6,090 nt of DNA from JAQVUB01 sp033809415 (GTDB lineage: Bacteria > Verrucomicrobiota > Lentisphaeria > Oligosphaerales > Oligosphaeraceae). The notes under the pieces are model-generated. The model was not told the DNA's origin, did no database searches, and saw only the letters and a list, made by a program, of their open reading frames with translations. The stretch spans positions 1-6,090 of the forward strand of contig JAPXLT010000277.1 of NCBI GenBank assembly GCA_033809415.1, given 5' to 3'. A program made the translations under genes and the position numbers. Of this stretch, positions 4,446 through 6,090 are shown piece after piece (position 1 is the stretch's first letter; every line of letters starts with the position of its first letter).

Positions 4446-5756
4446 TCAGTCCCAGCCCAGTTCTTTCAGCCGGGTAACCGCTGCGGAAAGATAGAGGTCG
4501 CCAGTATTCGGCATGAAATGATTGCCGGTCACTTCATATCCACCGAGCGCGAACTGCTCCTCGAGCGGCAGATACCCTTGATAGCCCCCAGTAATGGAAG
4601 TAAGAATCGCCCTCGGACAGGCTGCGCGGAGACGCTCCCCGATCACGGACAGGCACTCGAACGGCATCCCAACCAGTGTATGATTGCCCAGCCGCAGAAA
4701 CTGCAACGGCATGCTCAGATTATCACTCGGGTACCGCAACAGACTCTCCATCTTGCTAGTTGCAGCATTAAACTCCTCGGAAAATTTCGGTTGCTGCATT
4801 GCCCGCTGACGCATTTCCTCGTATTCCTGGGCAAACTTTTCCCGATCCAGCAAGTTCTTTATGGTCACCGGAATCGTCAAGTTTGCGGTTTCAAGGGTAA
4901 ATTCCGGAACCGGGCGGAAACAACGCGCATTCATCCGGATCGAACGAGCCATGATCTCACCTAGGTCGCGCCGGCTTTCCCCCTGCCGCTGCATCGGCAC
5001 CACATCGCCTGCGGCACCCAGCATGAAAAAGGCCGGGCAGCCGAACAATTCCTGCACCGAATGCCGGAAATGCCAGGGATAATCCCCGGAAATATACTCC
5101 GACCCAAGGCTGCCGCCGGTCACCGGATGGCAGCCGAAACGTCCCAGAATCGCTACGATCCCCTTCTCATCTGAAAAACGCCATACCGAGAAAAGCTCAT
5201 CCCAGGAATTGAAAGTAAAATCCTCCGGATTGGGGGGATAAATGTAATTTGTCTCGATCAGCCCATCGGATTTTTTGCGTGTGCGCCGGTTGAAGGCAAT
5301 CCCTGGCAGAGGGATGGCGGTATAGTCGGCACGCACCGGGCGGAGAGCAGCCAAGGCTTCTTTGGCAGCCGTCACAAACTGCTGACGCAGCAGCGCCAGA
5401 AATTTCTCATCGCGGGGATATACTCCCAGAGCCATTTCGCCACCGGGAATCACCACCCCGATTATTCCGGCAGCGGGTGCGAAATGCGTGTGTGAACCGC
5501 AGATGTATATGTCCGGATAGGAAATCCCGGTGGCTTCCGCCAGGTCTTCATACAGCAGTGCACATACATCATAGCTGATGCCAATGATGTCTACGGTGAA
5601 AAGCAGTACCCGCTTGCTTCCATTGTCCAGCGCGAGGCAGCCAAGCTCCACCGGGTCCTCGACCTTGTCTGTCCGGTAATTCCTCGAACTATATCCATGC
5701 AGATACACCGGAAAATCCGGCAGCAGACTCCGTGTAGAACAACCAATTTGCAGCAT
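4446..5756 (-). CDS. Neutral ceramidase-like hydrolase domain protein
   Basis: The 436-residue product resembles the N-terminal catalytic domain of neutral/alkaline non-lysosomal ceramidases (PF04734). Family landmarks in order are CSTRSLLPDFPVYLHGYSSR (6-25), ICGSHTHFAP (85-94, the SHTH zinc-site region), FNRR (155-158), FGCHPV (207-212), SGDYPWHFR (223-231), FMLGAAGDVVP (244-254), GMPFE (363-367) and GYQGYLP (391-397). His89/His91, His210, Glu367 and Tyr395 are the likely zinc-site counterparts. The serine that serves as nucleophile in true ceramidases (GDVSP) is Val253 here, and there is neither a signal peptide nor the C-terminal domain that brings ceramidases to about 650 residues. A ceramidase role is therefore doubtful; a related zinc-dependent hydrolase on a different substrate is more likely. 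The ATG at 5756 has AAGGAG 8 nt upstream. hldD follows 214 bp downstream on the same strand. Confidence 0.88.
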   Translation of the reverse strand: MLQIGCSTRSLLPDFPVYLHGYSSRNYRTDKVEDPVELGCLALDNGSKRVLLFTVDIIGISYDVCALLYEDLAEATGISYPDIYICGSHTHFAPAAGIIGVVIPGGEMALGVYPRDEKFLALLRQQFVTAAKEALAALRPVRADYTAIPLPGIAFNRRTRKKSDGLIETNYIYPPNPEDFTFNSWDELFSVWRFSDEKGIVAILGRFGCHPVTGGSLGSEYISGDYPWHFRHSVQELFGCPAFFMLGAAGDVVPMQRQGESRRDLGEIMARSIRMNARCFRPVPEFTLETANLTIPVTIKNLLDREKFAQEYEEMRQRAMQQPKFSEEFNAATSKMESLLRYPSDNLSMPLQFLRLGNHTLVGMPFECLSVIGERLRAACPRAILTSITGGYQGYLPLEEQFALGGYEVTGNHFMPNTGDLYLSAAVTRLKELGWD

Positions 5757-5764
5757 ACCATTTT

Positions 5765-5770
5765 CTCCTT
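5765..5770 (-). promoter_or_regulatory. Ribosome binding site of the ceramidase-like gene
   Basis: AAGGAG on the minus strand, 8 nt before the ATG at 5756, is the strongest Shine-Dalgarno match in the window. Another ATG (5759-5761) lies between them but is out of frame and too close to the site. Confidence 0.85.
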
Positions 5771-5848
5771 TTCCAATATGTTAAATGTTGCCCTTCGCAA
5801 AAAACAACCGGATAGTAATATACATCGCTAATTCCCGTTTTTTCTCCA

Positions 5849-5924
5849 ACCGATCAGTCGGAGAAAAACAACAAAATAGACCGCGAATCGGTGTGCCATC
5901 CCAAAGTAACAACCCTATAAAAAA
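5849..5924 (+). repeat. Dispersed module Y, copy 2
   Basis: This is the diverged partner of 1999-2081 in the same orientation, sharing ACCGATC, GTCGGAGAAA (5857-5866), the block at 5869-5883 and CAACCCTATAAAAAA (5910-5924). Here the 5' part also forms a hairpin: TTTTTCTCCAAC (5839-5850) pairs with GTCGGAGAAAAA (5857-5868) with one mismatch around a 6-base loop. Confidence 0.7.
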
Positions 5925-5948
5925 CTTGTAATGCCTCTGTAATACAAG
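5919..5948 (-). terminator. Weak intrinsic-terminator-like hairpin
   Basis: Read on the minus strand, CTTGTA (5948-5943), a 12-base loop and TACAAG (5930-5925) form a 6-bp stem followed by six T's (5924-5919). It could end transcription entering from a minus-strand gene beyond the window. The stem is short and A/T-rich, so this is only a candidate. Confidence 0.22.
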
Positions 5949-5962
5949 GTTCAGGGGAATGG

Positions 5963-5990
5963 GGTGCGTAGTGCGTGGTGCGTAGTGCGT
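5963..5990. repeat. Exact 14-bp tandem duplication
   Basis: GGTGCGTAGTGCGT occurs twice in tandem. The unit is itself two heptamers (GGTGCGT, AGTGCGT), so it has the same 7/14-bp architecture as the array at 1551-1650 but a different sequence. Confidence 0.9.
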
Positions 5991-6013
5991 TGGGAACGGG
6001 TGCAGGGGGCGCT

Positions 6014-6046
6014 GGTTTAAAAAGTAGCGCAACCGTCCCGGTTGTG
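6014..6046 (+). repeat. Dispersed hairpin module, copy B
   Basis: This is the inverted counterpart of 1736-1768 (30 of 33 bases). The core is CAACCG (6030-6035), loop TCC and CGGTTG (6039-6044). The stem extends two more pairs, to 6028 and 6046, if one G-U pair is allowed. Confidence 0.8.
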
Positions 6047-6090
6047 ATTATTCTGACTGTCGTGGGGTGCGGGGGGCTTGTCCTGTCCAC

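Larger units (their letters stand above)
5757..6090. other. Gene-free upstream region with dispersed repeats
   Basis: This region lies upstream of the ceramidase-like gene and runs to the window edge. It holds that gene's ribosome binding site, an A/T-rich strip (about 5771-5840) where its promoter would be expected, a hairpin within module Y copy 2, a weak terminator-like hairpin, a 14-bp duplication (5963-5990) and module X copy B (6014-6046). On the minus strand, TTGTTT followed by a TAACAT-like hexamer gives only a weak promoter match. Open frames here have no recognisable domain. Confidence 0.75.

Noticed and set aside
5854..6090. Minus-strand open frames near the window end
   Set aside because: They run through module X, the 14-bp duplication and G/C-rich runs; no domain, no good start signal.

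Overview
The window looks like a chromosomal segment of a Gram-negative bacterium. It carries an LPS-heptose enzyme, HldD, which implies an outer membrane. A ceramidase-like hydrolase, a Gfo/Idh/MocA oxidoreductase and gene-free gaps packed with short G/C-rich tandem repeats together suggest the PVC group, most plausibly a Lentisphaerota/Victivallales-type organism. That placement is inferred from gene content and style and was not tested by search.

Layout. (1) Positions 1-329 (+) hold the C-terminal end of an AMP-forming acyl-CoA synthetase. (2) Positions 329-503 hold an 11-bp tandem array that starts on the last base of its stop codon and runs into a 7-bp array. (3) Positions 546-1544 (+) hold a Gfo/Idh/MocA-family oxidoreductase. 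(4) Positions 1545-2153 are a gene-free convergent gap. It contains a G-rich 14-bp (2 x 7) array with G-quadruplex potential, a 33-bp inverted dispersed module, and a roughly 350-bp segment with imperfect terminal inverted repeats flanked by an exact 16-bp direct repeat. (5) Three minus-strand genes follow, in transcription order: a ceramidase-like protein (5756-4446), hldD (4210-3170) and a FecCD/BtuC-type ABC permease (3158-2154). (6) Positions 5757-6090 are gene-free and carry diverged copies of two modules also found in the 1545-2153 gap.

How the genes relate. hldD and the permease are 11 nt apart and probably cotranscribed, although heptose epimerisation and metal-chelate import have no obvious link and no ATPase or binding-protein gene lies next to the permease. 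The ceramidase-like gene is separated from hldD by 214 bp containing a 9-bp repeat series. The two plus-strand genes may be cotranscribed across the repeat array, but this is not shown.

The five genes belong to recognisable families. The least explained part is the intergenic DNA: several unrelated short-period repeats (7, 9, 11 and 14 bp), three of them starting at or within a few bases of a stop codon, together with modular hairpin-forming dispersed repeats. I see no tRNA, rRNA, CRISPR array, transposase or defence system.
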